A stretch of DNA of 64,000 nucleotides from Rallus limicola (Eukaryota > Chordata > Aves > Gruiformes > Rallidae): positions 24,854,146 through 24,918,145 of the forward strand of contig JAKCOZ010000001.1 of NCBI GenBank assembly GCA_022605955.1, given 5' to 3'. The notes under the pieces were generated by a model that saw only the letters and a list, made by a program, of their open reading frames with translations, was not told the DNA's origin and did no database searches. Position numbers and translations under genes: made by a program. Shown in pieces: positions 44,701 to 58,200 of this stretch. The first letter of the stretch is position 1. Each line of letters starts with the position of its first letter.

Positions 44701-47700
44701 ATACTCTTACTCCTTTTCATCATACAGCACCTTTGGTAGGTGAAACTCTTCTGTGACAGTCTGCAGTCTGACATTCCTTTCAAATGATATTGAGCATTTG
44801 AGATTTTATGAGGAATGAGAAAAAAAGTTGGTGGGGCCAGAGCTGCTGCTGTTGGAACATGCTCCTATATCCTATAAAACAAGTATGTACAAATGAGGAG
44901 AGACAGGAATTAAGCTAGAGAAAGACACTTTTGACCCTGGGACTTTATTCAACTTGCAATATTACTGCTGAGGAAGTAAAAACAGTTCAACTGCAAACTC
45001 CCTCCCATATACCAGAGACTGGGCTTTTTAAAGGCATGATTTTAGTGTCTCATACCTGTTCTGTAAAAGTCACTTTGCAGGGAAACCAACATGGGGTAAA
45101 AAAGAGAGGGGAGTTTGAGAGATTGGGTAATAAAAGTGGGATGACGAGGACCATTACAGGACCAGGAAGAAGCCAATTACAATTTCCTATACTGTAGGTG
45201 AGTTGCTGAAGCCTATGGGCCTCTTTGCTGGAGCATGCCCAAGTGCAAACAACCTGGGTTGTAAATTGTGTGTAAACATTGATTCTGAGGATAGTAAAAC
45301 TCCTGTCAAAGGAAAGAAAGAACTGAGAACTGCAGCCAGTGTGACTTTGGCAAAAGGGCCCTTAGACAGGCAAATCATGACTTGGTACCCCACAACAAGT
45401 TTTTATGGGAAGATTCCCACTTTTGATGAGGACAGAGCTTGGAGAAGGGTGAGAGGAGGATGGAGGCTGGGGAGATGGGATATCGTCTTTTCCAAGCTGT
45501 GGGAAGTTTACTTGGACTCAGACCATGAAAAGAAATAGCCAAAGAGAGAGTAACATTACTCAAAAGTGTTGTAATGTCTTCAGCTGGGTAGAGACAAAAG
45601 ATTAATAAATCACATTTCAGATGCCAGAAATACTGTAAAGAAACCAAACTATCAACCAAACAAAAAAACTTCAGCAGCATACCTGAAGGGAATGCATTTA
45701 TTGTGCTTAAATATGTATGAAGGTCGCCTGAACAGATGACCTGAGAAAAAGTGAAGTGATAACATGAAAACTTCACATTCTATTAAGAAATCTGCAGTTC
45801 TCTTCGTGGCTCAAACTGAACTGCATTTCTGTATTTATGCCAAGTAGTCTTTCCTTTGTAATATATCTTTGTCTTTAGCCAGACAAAGGGGAAGTAATAA
45901 ATTTGAGTGTATAGAACAAGGGAATAAAATGCAGAAGTTTTATACCGCTGTCCCGTCAGCCTGATAAAACGTATGAGATCTTGGCTTAAGAAACACATTG
46001 ATCAGCATTAAATCCTCTCAAGTGCTTTCTTGAGAAACAGATTCTCTTAGCCCCAAAGTTACCTCTGTTCCTTGCAAATTTCTGCCTTAATCCCAGCAGA
46101 GGGATAGCTATGCTTTCAGTAGTGAAAATTTATTTGCAGAGATAACAAACCTATTGTAACTGAAATGATGGATGGAACTACTAACGTCAAAGGGAGGAAA
46201 TTCACAGAACTCAAATTTTCCCATTTTAATCATTCTTGTGCATCTCTCACTCCAGGAATTCCTCCCACACTAGCACCAACAGTGTGGGGTCACAAGAAAT
46301 TTAGAGGTGTGCTTGCACCAATACCTGAACAAGGTTTCTTGTGCTGTAAAATCTGTTTTCTGGATTACAGGAGGAAACAAGATCTGCACAACCAGAGTTT
46401 CTTAAATTGATGGGAGATTAAAACTGTTTTCCAATGCAGACCAGCAACAGATTTATCTAGCTTTGAAATATTTAATCAAAAAGATTTTTTTCCACTATGG
46501 GCTAGCCTCTACCTCTTCTGGTTCAAACAGATGGGTTATAACATCCTGCAAAGAAGTCTGCATGTTGGAACCACAGCCAAAGTTTTATCCAGATAGGCAT
46601 AAGAAGGTGTTTAGTGAGAGTCTCAGATGTGACTTACTATCACTGAGCCAGAGCAAACTTGAAAGATGTTTGTTTACTGCCCTGGCAATATCAAACAAGA
46701 GAGCGGTTGCTGCTGGGCCAGACTCCCAGCGCTCTTCACCTTCTCTGATGGACCAGCACAGGTCATTCAAAAGCCCTAAAAGAGCAGGATGAGACACTTT
46801 ACAGTTCTGTATGCACAGACAAGCTGTCCTGAAACCCTCTGCAAAAGAAATGAGCAAGCCCTTCTTGGCCAAGATCAACCCATTGACTGTGTTTTTACCT
46901 CAGCAGGAAGTTGTTCCCAAAGTTGGTGTCCATTTGTTACAAGGAATTGACTCGCAGGTCAGGGCTTTCAGTATTGATTCTGCCATCCTGTTAAAATCAT
47001 ATTCCTGCACAGCTTACCCAAGGAGATACAGAAGAGCTACCACTCCCGTTTTTACTCTCCTAAGGTCTGCATGAAACAAAGCACACAGTAAAAAGACTAT
47101 GAGTTGCACAGGGCACTGTACACATTTGAAAGCAGATTTTATTGTCGGTGTTTAAAATTGATATATATTTAATTTGCCATTTCTGCTGTACTTGAGAAAC
47201 AGTAATGGGACCCCCCTCAGGGCTAATTTAATACAGTTTTGTGAACAAAGCATCTGCTTCACATCTCCAAGCAAATGAGTTTAAAGTCTTTGTACAGAGT
47301 GGATTGCATTAACCTTTCTAATTATTTTTCTCCTGAGAAAGCACTTTCAGATTTCTCCTGACAAAACATATTTCACTCCTGAAGCATATTTACCACAACA
47401 ATTAAAGCCAAGATGGAGCAAACACACACACGCTTTTGTAACATAGGCAGCCCAACAGCAGAACTGTGAATGCTGTATTGCCTCACGGCTCCACACAGCC
47501 TTGGACCTGCCTGCAACTATGCCTGATAAAAAAGCACAATACATGTGCTAGCTACAGATTAACAAAAATAACTAACCCCTTTGAAGTTAAGGTCTGACAC
47601 CAGGGATGTGTTTAGTCCTCTCATTTAAAAAGTCCCGCTTGTGTTAAAAGCAGATGCTTGATTTGCTCCAATGAAGCACTGTCCATGCATTCCAGTGTGG

Positions 47701-50700
47701 CAGAGGATCAGTATTTATCATCAAAACAACCTCAAGAACATCATCAGGATCTTTAAATGACTGAAAACAGAATGTGTGTCCTCCTTTTTTCCCCCTACCC
47801 CAACTTGCATACAACTCTGTTGTGTTACTCCACAGAGCAGCAAAGACACTGGAGTGGTGTGATACATACCAGCACAAATATAGGGAACTCAGCATGCCCA
47901 CAACAGTGCAATGAACTGAAGCAACAATGCAGTGGCTGCTCCCTTTGAAGGGAGATGGAAATGGGAGATGGCAAATGAGAGATGATCACCTTTCCCCTGC
48001 CTCTGTCAATGCTATTCACATATCGCTTGAATTTTTAGCTCGAACCTACAAAGGAAAAAAATTCTTTCACAATGGCCACACTGAACTGAGAAACAGTGGA
48101 AAATTGCTGATTTGATTCTATTATAAAACATACAGAATTATGCTGGACTAGGCATAATAGCACTAAATTCTATTTCAACTTGGTGTAATTACAACTGGCC
48201 ATTTATACGCTGAACTTACATCAAAGAGCAATTTCTTTTGAATAATAGCACATAATTCATCCTAACATATGTAATTAGAAACGAAATGCAACATGTGCCC
48301 AGGCATCACATCGAGGGAGAACGGGAAGTGCAGACTTTGAATTCATACTTTGTAGGAACCGCTTAATAACACAACTGGTCAAGATTTATTATACATCACA
48401 GTGCAACAGATCAGGTAATATTAAACAACCAAACAAAAAAATCAAGCTGCTCAGCACAAAGGAAACCCATTATAAACAAGTGGAAGTTATATGTGCCAAA
48501 GCTAAATTAATTCCTGGTATAACTCCACTATTAAGGGAGAGGGAGAAAAAAACAACCAAACCCAAAGAAAGGAAAAAATCCATAAAAAATGCACTTGGCC
48601 CTCTATCTCTGCAGCATATGGTATTCCCAAAGACAGGCTGAAGCTCTGCCTTGGACAGAGATGGAAACCAAACTCCCAGGACCCCAGCCCTGGAGTAGCA
48701 CCCCTCTTACCACAGCTGCATGTCCTGGATGGGAGGAGAAACAGGACAGGTGGATGGCAAGGGCAGGCTGGAGCCCACCACCCGCCCCCTCAACAAAACC
48801 ACAGGACACACCATGACAGAGGTGATTAAGGTGGCTAAATCCACCTGCCCATCTGCAGGAACCTCCAGTGAACCTTGAGGGGTCTCAGACAAACCAGCAG
48901 CAACTGCTTGGGCTACAATCATCCTCTGCCTGCTCACAAGGAGTGTGGGCACCCTCCAGGCATCCTGGGTCTGTACTGCTGCCACTTTTCACATATTACA
49001 GCTAGTCAGGTGAAATGACATTCTCATTTCTCCAGAAAAACCCTCCCCATTCCCAGTGTTTTCCCATGCCAAAGTTCTGCTGGTCAGCAAATCCGCTTTG
49101 TCCCCTCCCAGTCTTCGCACAGAGTTGGCACAATCCTTCAGGTAAGCAATGAAAGATGCAATGACCACGCTGCTGTTTACCAGGCAGCAAACAAAAATAA
49201 TAAATAACCTGAAGCAAAAATGCTGACATGGAAACCTCTTTGTAAACTGGAAAGAGCAAGTGGAATACAAATGAGCAAAAAAGCTTTCAGCTGTTAAAGT
49301 GTAGTCTTATGCAAAAAATACTCCCTGCAGAATACGGTGGCTTATCTGCTTCAAATAAATTAATTGGAAATGTCACCATGATAAAATGTCTGTATCATGT
49401 AGCACACGGGGAACAGACACTTGGCTAATGTCTGCCTACCTTTCCAAGGATGTACGTACTTTGTCCCAATATGGTATCTTGAGCTGGTGTGTCACTGAAG
49501 CTTCTGTAACTGATTTATAGTCTAATAATTGTGATTTCATTTAATAGATTTACATTTTACCTTTGAATGGCTGGATTTAAATCCTTTTTATCATGATCAT
49601 TTATCTGCATACTCTTTGATTCTGCTTTACTATCTGTCAGTCAAACCAACACTGAAATTTGGCTTCAAGAAAGCAGGAGGGATCTTTATGTATGCTGGGA
49701 CACAAAGACCTTACTGAGGCAACCAGTCAAGGGACTACAGTGAACAGAAAGGTCTCCCTTTGGATTTCAGTGAGGTTTTACCACAGGAAAATACCCATGC
49801 AAAGCAAAAACAATTGTGACAATAGGCTGAAGAGATTCTGGCCAGACACGGACCACCCGTCTTAAATCTCTAAGGAAAGGAATGTTTCTCTGAAGTATCT
49901 TTTCCCAAGCTGTTTTTCCCCCACCTGACTTGATTCTTCTGTACTCTCCCCGTTCCCCAATTCAAATCTTTTTTGTTCCCAGGACCTGTCATCATCTTAA
50001 GCTGAAACAATACCTCATGGAGGGTTCTCATCTTTGAACATCTCCACCTCTTGTAATCGAGAAGAGAGGGCACAAGCAGAAGGCTTTTTGAAAGCTGTTG
50101 TGACCAGAGGTAGGGGCAGAGAGCTCCAAAGAACCAAAAGGAACTAGGCACAGTAAGCATAAAGGTGGACTTGCCACATTTGTACAGTAAGTACCTCAAT
50201 GTATTTTGGAAGTAACTAGCAGTTGTTCTGGATTATCAAGGTTTCTATAGCACCTGAATGACCTTCATAGCAGCTGCCAAAGCTGCCCGTGCCGGGCGCA
50301 GACACTGCCCTTCTGGGGTTTTTTCTTTCTTTTTTCTAAAAACCTTTGTTTCTGAAGTGACCTATCCTCTTCCTCTTTACTCAAATGCATTTGACCAAAC
50401 AAATGTCAGCAGGCCATAAGCCAATTCTTTTAAAGACGGATAACAAAGAGCCAGCTGCATTAGTTTTAGCCAGCTGGGAAACTCTCCAGCAGTGGGGTTA
50501 ATCTCCCTGTGCTTTGCTCTTCCCCCCTCACGTGAGCTTCAGTGTATTTTAAAAGGGCTACAGGGTTGTATGTATGTATGTATATCTATGTGAAGGTGTG
50601 TATTTATTTTATATATACTTTAAAAAAACACCACACTTTCATATACATACATGTGTGTACATATATAACCCAAAAAGTTATATAGTAATTGTGGTTCTTG

Positions 50701-53700
50701 CTAATAAATATTAGGAAAAGATCCTCTGCTTGTGTGTAACCACTATATGAAAGCCACACATGCAAGAGGCTCCCTTACCTACCACTGTTAATGAAATCGC
50801 TATTTATGGAAAACATGGTTGTTTATGTGCTCATGATAAAGACTGAATGCTGGATTCCTTGGGGTTATTTAAGGTTCACACACACACACAAAAAAATCAA
50901 AGTGGTTACACAGCTGCACCTGGACTTCTTCCCTGCTATTTGGCAATCAGGAGTTATCCTGGGCTCTGAAACAGCTTGTCATGTTTAATATTGAAGTTAA
51001 GCAATGTAAACAGCTAACAATGCCCTATAGTAGGCCATAATGCTAAGACACACATCGTACTAAGGAACCCTCATTCTCCTTACTTTCAAGGATAATTAAA
51101 TAATTGCAGACAGGGATATACAGGGCTGTCGTTTGCATGGTTTTCATGTCACTGAGGTCCTACAGAAATAAGGAGGATTGTCCATTATCGTGCTCTGTTT
51201 CAATTGGTTAAGAAAATCTTTAAGTCTCCATTACCCAAATCATGACTAAGAAGCTTCTATTTCCACAGACATCTCCCAGTCTGCAGCTGCTGTGTAGCAC
51301 TAGATTGGCAAAGGGAAGGTAAATAATGGGCCAGACTTTACAGCTCTGAGGACATGTGGGACCACAGCCACACTTCCAGGTGATAGTGAGAGCAAGCATT
51401 AGGCTGCTCTACCTGTTTAGCAGCTATCACCTCCACAAGTTTGCTCCTGGTGTTGATGGGAGGCATTATGCCTTGGATTGTCATGAAGAAGCTGGTATTT
51501 CTGGCTGCTCTTCAATCTCTGCTGACTTGGTCTGGACATCATAACTTCAGAGCTAAAGCAAGGCTTCTGGGCTGACAAACTCTTCACCCAGACACTCATT
51601 GCAGCTCATAACCAGAAAACCCCACTGCCCCTTAAAAACATCACGGTTTTAGGCAATCAACTTTTACCAGAACCATGTGGAAGTGCTGAAGTCCCCTTGC
51701 AGTGCTAATAACTCCAGCTGGAATGAAGCTGACCTTGTGGAAAGCTTCAGGCAGGCAGAAAATAGCTGTAGCTTAATGGCTAGAAGTGAGATCTAGTAAC
51801 AAGCTCACACCAAGTGCTGCAGAAGAAGGCCGGCATTTATTGGGGAACCCAGAAAATAAAATGCACTCTTCTGAGACACCCAGCATCCTTGTGAATCCTT
51901 GTGTTTAACTGATGAATCTGCCTTTCCTACACATGCCCTGTAATGGAGCCTGGTGCTTTGGGGAGCCACACGCAGGGCTGCCCCAGGAGTGGGGACAAGC
52001 AGGGGCCTGAGGGAAACCCCTGCCTGACAGACTTCATCAAGACACTCAGCCCCACAAGGTCCATTGAAAGGTGAGCAAAGACCAGGGCATCCCATTAGGA
52101 GCAAAAGTAGATGGGGCTGGAGACAGGGCTGATCAGAGGCACCTGTGTAAGGTAGCCAGGACTGGTGCCCAGTCCTGAGCTGAGATGCGGTCCTGGACCA
52201 CAATTAGAATGGGGAGGCTGGGCAGGGCAGTGAGGGCTGGCAGTGCCCTCAGGGCCCAGAGCCACTCCTAAAAGCAGGATGAAAATACAGAATTACCTGA
52301 TGTGAGACCTTAACTCCTGAGTGCCACCTACCTACATGGGTCTCAGTTTTATTTTTGCAAATCTGCTCTGCCACTGCTTTCCCTGGACATGCTGAAGTCC
52401 TCCAACTGCACCATGATCTTTTACCCATGAATTTGCCAACACATGAAGATCTTCACTGACAGATATAAAAACATAAAAAAACCCAAACCAAACAACAACA
52501 ACAACACACTGTCCGTGCATCCCCTGGTTTCATCCACAAGCCCAGTGTCACCAAACTCTTCAAATATCTGTTTGGTACCTCATCTGAGAAACTTGAGCCT
52601 CATATCCAAATCCTAGGTTAGAACTGCAGTTAGAGGATTTTTAGGTAAAAGTGAGACTTAGAGAGAAGGACCCAGTGGAGGGGCTGATCTCCAGGAGAGA
52701 GCAGACCTATCTGTGCCATCTGGTGATAGTATACCTTTCACGGTACATAAATCCCTCAAGAGTGGGGTTTAGGATGTCCCCAGTTGATACCTTTTATCAT
52801 TTTCTTTTGCAGTGGACATTCACACAGTACTGCAGGCCTGTTCATTACATAGGACTTAATTTTACTGTGAGGATAGGCAAAAAAAGGTCACTGATATCAG
52901 TTTTCCCATGCTTGAGCTATCTGACATAAACACACAGATGTGCAACAGGAATTTAGAAACATTTCTTAAGACTCAGATAATAAGAGTAGTTAGACATTGC
53001 CTCTGTACACAATTTTTCATTGTGCAGAAACCTCAACCCCTTCTTGGACTATTATTATGAAAACACTGACACGTCTTGCTGAAGATGTGGAACTACAAAG
53101 ATATACTTACATTCATTAGCTTAAATATATTGTCTGTCATGCTCCAACTGTCCATCATCTCCCAAATTTATTGCTCTTCTGTGGCTGATTGCAGCTACTA
53201 CTGCTTTGCATTTGAGCTCTAAAGGCATTGAGGCACAAACCACTTTAATCTTCCCTGTTGTAGCTGGGCCTTGTAACAAAAGTATTTCTAGTGACAAGAA
53301 CAGTACAAGTGGTTTTCCTCTTAGTGGATCCTGCTTTTGAAACAAAAGACTTTATCTCAAAAACCTAGCAGAAACATTAATTTAATGGTCTTTCCTTCTC
53401 CTGAAGTCCATTCAGCCCTCATTCTCATGTCTCCATGATGTCTGACAAGCCAGATTAGATACAATAGCATCTCAATACATAAAAAAATCTCTAAATGTGA
53501 TTAGATAGGAGAATCCTGAAATGTCTTTGGGAACTGATATCATCTCATCATAATCAACCATTCACTAACCACCTACTTTTCCACATTGTTTATAGGTGTT
53601 TCAAACAGCACTGGGCTTAATGTAGATCCTTAAGGAATTCCAGTTGGTCATTACTCTCCATTGAGAAAAATGAACATTTTTCTTTACCTTTTATCAGTAT

Positions 53701-53921
53701 TTACCACTTGCTTTATCATGTATATGGAGAAGTCTGTGACAAGTTGGGGGAACTCCCTCAGGTCTAAAAGATTTCTGGTAGAATCCCACTCTATAATTTC
53801 CCTTTATGACTTATTAATATACAGGGTATGAGCAACTTTAACAGACTGCAGTGACTAGCAATTCCTGGGAAGAAAACGCAAGCATCTCCCTTCCAGGAGT
53901 GGAGCAGGAATATAAATTATT
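38763..53921. other. Long intergenic stretch, no gene recognised
   Basis: About 15 kb without CR1 or any coding exon I can identify. It holds GC-richer patches (43.24-43.73, 48.6-48.98 and 51.8-52.26 kb) with open frames up to 160 codons and no family resemblance. It also holds an AT/ATGT simple stretch at 50566-50672 and a region with two AGCCAGCTG boxes at 50451-50481. Confidence 0.5.
50566..50672. repeat. ATGT/TATA simple-sequence tract
   Basis: Runs of GTATGTATGTATGTATAT, then TTTATATATAC and ATACATACATGTGTGTACAT: a degenerate tetranucleotide and dinucleotide low-complexity tract. Confidence 0.75.
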
Positions 53922-53965
53922 AGCTTTTAGACTGTAAACCCATCAAATTATACATCTGTGAACAT
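53922..53965. repeat. 44-bp flanking direct repeat (target-site duplication), left copy
   Basis: Matches 55226-55269 without gaps at 40 of 44 positions, and ends exactly where the CR1 3' tail begins. Interpreted as a long target-site duplication made on CR1 insertion. Confidence 0.85.
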
Positions 53966-55225
53966 AGAACTATACAATAATAGAATAGTTAGGACTGGAA
54001 AGGTCCTTAAAGATCACCAAGTTCCAACACCCGTGTCACGGGCAGGGACACCTCTCACTCAACCAGACTGCTCAAGGCCCCATCCAACCAGGCCTTGAAC
54101 ACTGCCAGGGAGGGTCATCCACCACTTCCCTGGGCAACCTGTTCCAGTGCCTCACCACCCTCAAAGTGAAGAATTTCTTCCTAATATCCAGTCTAAATCT
54201 AGCCCCTTCCAATTTAAAACCACTACCCCATGTCCTATCGCTACATGCCCTTCTAAAAAGTCCCTCCCCAGCTTTTCTGTAGGACCCTTCAGGTACTGGA
54301 AGGCTACTATAAGTTCTCCCCAGAGCCTTCTCCAGGTTGAACAAGCCCAACTCTCTCATAGGAAAGATGCTCCAGCCCTCCAGTCATCTTTGTGGCCCTC
54401 CTCTGGACCCATTCCAACAGTTCCATGTCCCTCTAATGTTGGGGACTCCAGAACTGGACACAGTACTTGAGGTGGGGTCTCACAAGAGCAGAGTAGAGGG
54501 GCAGAATCACCTTTAACCTGCTAGCTATGCTTCTTTTGATGCACCCCAGGATATGGTTGGCCTTCTGGGCTGGGAGCACTCATTGTCAGCTCATGTCAAG
54601 CTTCTCATCCACCAACACCCCCAACTCCTTCTCTGCAGGGCTGTTCTCTATCACATCATCTCCCAGCCTCTATCAATTGTATTGCCCCAACCCAGGTTCA
54701 GGACTTTGCATTTGTTCTTGTGGAAGCTCATGAGGTTCACATGGGCCCGCTTCTCCAGCTTCTCCAGGCCCCTCTGGATGACATCCCATCCTTCTAGCAT
54801 GTCAGCTGCACCACTGTACCAATCCCAGTACAGACCCCTGAGGGATACCATTTGCCACAGATCTCCATCTGGACATTGAGCCATTGATGACTACTCTCTG
54901 GATGCAATCATCCATCAAACTCCTTATCCACAGAACAGTCCACTCATCAAATCCGTATCTCTCCAGTTTAGACAGAAGCATGCTGTGGGGGACTGTGTCA
55001 AAGGCTTTACAGGAGTCCAGATAGATTACATCCATTGCGTTTCCTGTGTCCACTGATGTGGTCACCCCATCACAGAAAGCCATTAGATGGTCAGGCAGGA
55101 TTTGTCCTTGGTGAAGCCATGCTGACTGTCTCAAATCACCTCCCTGTCTTCCACGTGCTTTAGCATAGTTTCTAAGAGGATCTGTTCCATGATCTTCCCA
55201 GACACAGAGGTGAGGCTGACAGGTC
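53966..55225 (-). mobile_element. CR1 LINE, 5'-truncated, with reverse-transcriptase remnant (minus strand)
   Basis: About 1.26 kb, the longest CR1 in the window. Reading the minus strand from right to left, it begins inside the reverse-transcriptase region with a peptide containing [17 protein letters not shown] (RT motif A, Asp of KAFD block), then [10 protein letters not shown] (RT motif B). The next catalytic block, normally FADD or YADD followed by TKLG, is missing: a deletion near 54825-54850 joins GSVLG to a later segment [20 protein letters not shown]. The C-terminal domain (LEGARFRLDIRKKFFTLRVV, HWNRLP) and a 3' UTR ending in ATTCTATTATTGTATAG follow. Stops and frame breaks show that it is dead. 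Full-length CR1 is about 4.5 kb. It lies between the two 44-bp repeats at 53922 and 55226. Confidence 0.95.
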
Positions 55226-55269
55226 AGCTTTCAGACTGCAAACCCATCAAATTAATCATCTGTGAACAT
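55226..55269. repeat. 44-bp flanking direct repeat (target-site duplication), right copy
   Basis: Partner of 53922-53965, with four mismatches. It starts right after the CR1 block TGAGGCTGACAGGTC. Confidence 0.85.
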
Positions 55270-58200
55270 CAAAGACAGGTATTTATATATGTGATGCAGT
55301 ATAAGGAATATAACCACTAACCTGGAATGAAAGCTGGCGCTGTTGTCTACATCAGGGAACATGATATTTAATCACTTGCTTAAGTAGTCACCAGGTTCAT
55401 TCTCTTTGGTTTAAATATATGTTGAATACTGTAAATCAAGACCAGAAATATGCAGTACAACAAATGCTCAGTATCTACATCAAGATGCACACAAATAAAA
55501 CAAACTACACAGTAAGACAAGACATATCATCATTGTGCTACATACAAATCCAAAGTGCTGCAAAATATGCCAGGTGTCTCATGGAAATATGGAGACCTGG
55601 CATTGATAGTTACAGGTTACTTGGTTTGAAAACTCTGCTTTGCTTGGAGTTTGAGAACCATGTTTCAACACGTAAAAGCAAGGAAGGGAAAAGGAGGTTG
55701 GAGGGAGTAAGGAAGTTTTTATCACCTAAAGTACATCTCAAAGAAGGTATTCTCATCCCAGCTCACTGAATATACCCATGTGTTGAGTCAAACACCTTCT
55801 GATACCAAACAGACATTAATTTAATTTTTAGCAAGTCTTGCAGATGTTGCCATTTAACATCAAATAAAACATATCTGTTGACTTCACTGAAAGCTGATGC
55901 CTAGCTCAACAAATGCAGAACAGAGACACAGAACACTGGAGGAACGCAGACTTAAATTTGCTGCTCTGAATACAGAGCCTGGAAAGCACTTCACTGCCAG
56001 CAGAAACATTTCAGTAAAACTTTCTGTGGCTGCCTCTGATTGCTTCAGTCCTTTCCTCTTCTCTGATTTTTCATCTCCTACCCAGCCTAATAAGCAGCAA
56101 AATTTGGGGAAGAGGAAGGTGGCTTCTACATGCAGCAGAACACTGACATTGCTCATTCGCAGAGGAGAATTTGCAATGCAGAACACTGGGCATTGCCAAG
56201 AATGGCTTTTATTTTTCTGGAAGTATATCATCTGCTCTCCTGGGCATTGTACGTTCAAGATAGCGGTCAGACTCAGCTCCTCTCTTCCCTTTTTAATTCC
56301 CCTTTCCCAGCCTCACACATTATTCTGTATAATTGCAGCTGTCAGTGTGATGTCCAAAAAACATGGATTAATAAATGTGGGGAATTATTTTCTTCATTAT
56401 ATGCTACAGAACATTTTAAGTGGATAGAAATACTATCTTATCTATTACAACCAACACAGAGTTGAGTTAGCCTTCTGCTTGTACAGCCATTTACATGGGA
56501 TTTTGGAGAAATTACTCCCATCAGGGTTTATATCCAACACCTCACCCACAACCTAGTGCATGCAATGGGAGAAAACTGTAAGGGAAAAGCTCCAGCTACC
56601 CAGTTCTTCAGATATTATGTCCCAAAACTCACTTTCACTTCTTTTGAACACCAGCCAGCCTCTTAAAGCTTTTTTTATGTAACCTGCCAGGAGCGCAGCC
56701 GGAGGTTTGTGTGGCTGCAGGCTGTGCAGTATGTAAACAAGAAAGCTGATACGTGCATGCAAACAATCTCCAGAACCAGAAGAGGCTTGAGGCACATTTT
56801 CCCAGAAGAAATCCACTGTTATCAGCTTTGAAGACAAAGTTTGTTTATCAACTGTCTAAGCAGGCAGCTTGAGCTTAACAGATAGGGTTAGAGATACAAC
56901 AAGGCCCAGGTGCCTTTCCAAAGTATGTGCCCCTGTCAAATACACCTCCCCATTTGTGTTAACTGTTACATCCTGTGGTCAGTATTATGTAGAGGGCAAA
57001 TCAGCCAGCTGTTTCCTTCAAGCCTTAGGAATTGTGAAACCTGAATCATAAGAGGGCAAGGGCATGGTGTGCCAGTGGCCCTGGCCTAGAAAAGTGTTTG
57101 AACCAGCACAACCAGTCAGTGGGTTGGAAGAATTACTGATATGTTATCTGAAATACATAGCAGGCTCGGCGCATGTGCCCACAGAAGATGCATGAGCCTG
57201 AAACAGTCAACTCACAGGCAGAATTTCAGCTCAAATCCTTCAGATAGAAAATAGATTTTGAGATGTGAATTTATTTTTCAAGGCTTCATTTTGTGTTCCT
57301 CTCCTTTACATTGCTGTCTACTTGCTAAAACACAAACTTGCATGTATTTGAAAGATGCAACACGCTGACTTCACAATGATACGATTTCCCATAAAGTATT
57401 CAGAGGAAATTTCAAGAGAAAACAGCGTCATGCTGTTGTCATTTTTTCCCAAACTAACAAAATGCACATCTGTAATAACTTCCCCATGTCCAAATAAATA
57501 CTGCAGTGAATATACTGACGTGAGACTTTTTTTAGTCTACTGTACTTGAATGAGGAAAAACCCAAACAACCCACCTTCTGAAAAGCTGTAGCCATGACTT
57601 CTGACAGAAGCTAACACTGAAATAGAAAATGCCTTGAAGTACTTTCTGCATTACAGTAAGTGTCCTTGAACGCAAATATAGAAAAAAGAGATAACATTTC
57701 TCTCCCGGTGCCTGCAAAAGAAGCCAATGCTTTTTGTTACAAAAAAAAAAAAAAAAAAGGATCGAAAAGTCTGGAAATTAACTATTTCTCTTCGATGACA
57801 CTTTGATTCACCGTTGAATGTGCATAATGCAGGAAAGGAAGCATCAGCCATGCCGAAAAGCGGAAGTAAACCTGGATGGCAGAAGCAGACTTTCAGGGAG
57901 TGAGGCAATCAGTTCTCTGTGAGACCCACACATATGAGGTGTCCAGGTGCCTTTGGACCTCAGGGAGGTCAGGAGTTAAAGCCGGTTGGGAGACCCACGG
58001 TGGAACACCTGTATGTCACCCGTGCATCCCCCTTCCCAGGACATTTTGCTTTGAACAGCACAGCTGAGCTCTTAGCACAACATCCCTCACTGACTACTGA
58101 GCCGCTCAAATAAAGATATCAATTATTAGCGACATAACAGGCATAAATTATTGATCCAGAAAATCCGCTTAAGTCTTCCTTGGCTTTTGCATGAAGTCAA
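55270..58200. other. Intergenic, no gene recognised
   Basis: Contains the longest open frame in the window (55897-56427, 176 codons) overlapped by other open frames on both strands, which suggests chance stop depletion. Also an A18 tract at 57741-57758. No CR1. Confidence 0.5.
57741..57758. repeat. Poly(A) tract, 18 bp
   Basis: Uninterrupted A18. The sequence to its left is not a recognisable retrocopy or SINE. Confidence 0.85.

Noticed and set aside
44931..45538. Two successive plus-strand open frames (88 and 111 codons) near a TATAAAAC word at 44873
   Set aside because: No homology recognised, different frames, no convincing splice junction between them; left as unassigned intergenic sequence.
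51805..52203. 132-codon minus-strand open frame in a GC-rich patch
   Set aside because: Composition-driven absence of stops; no domain recognised.
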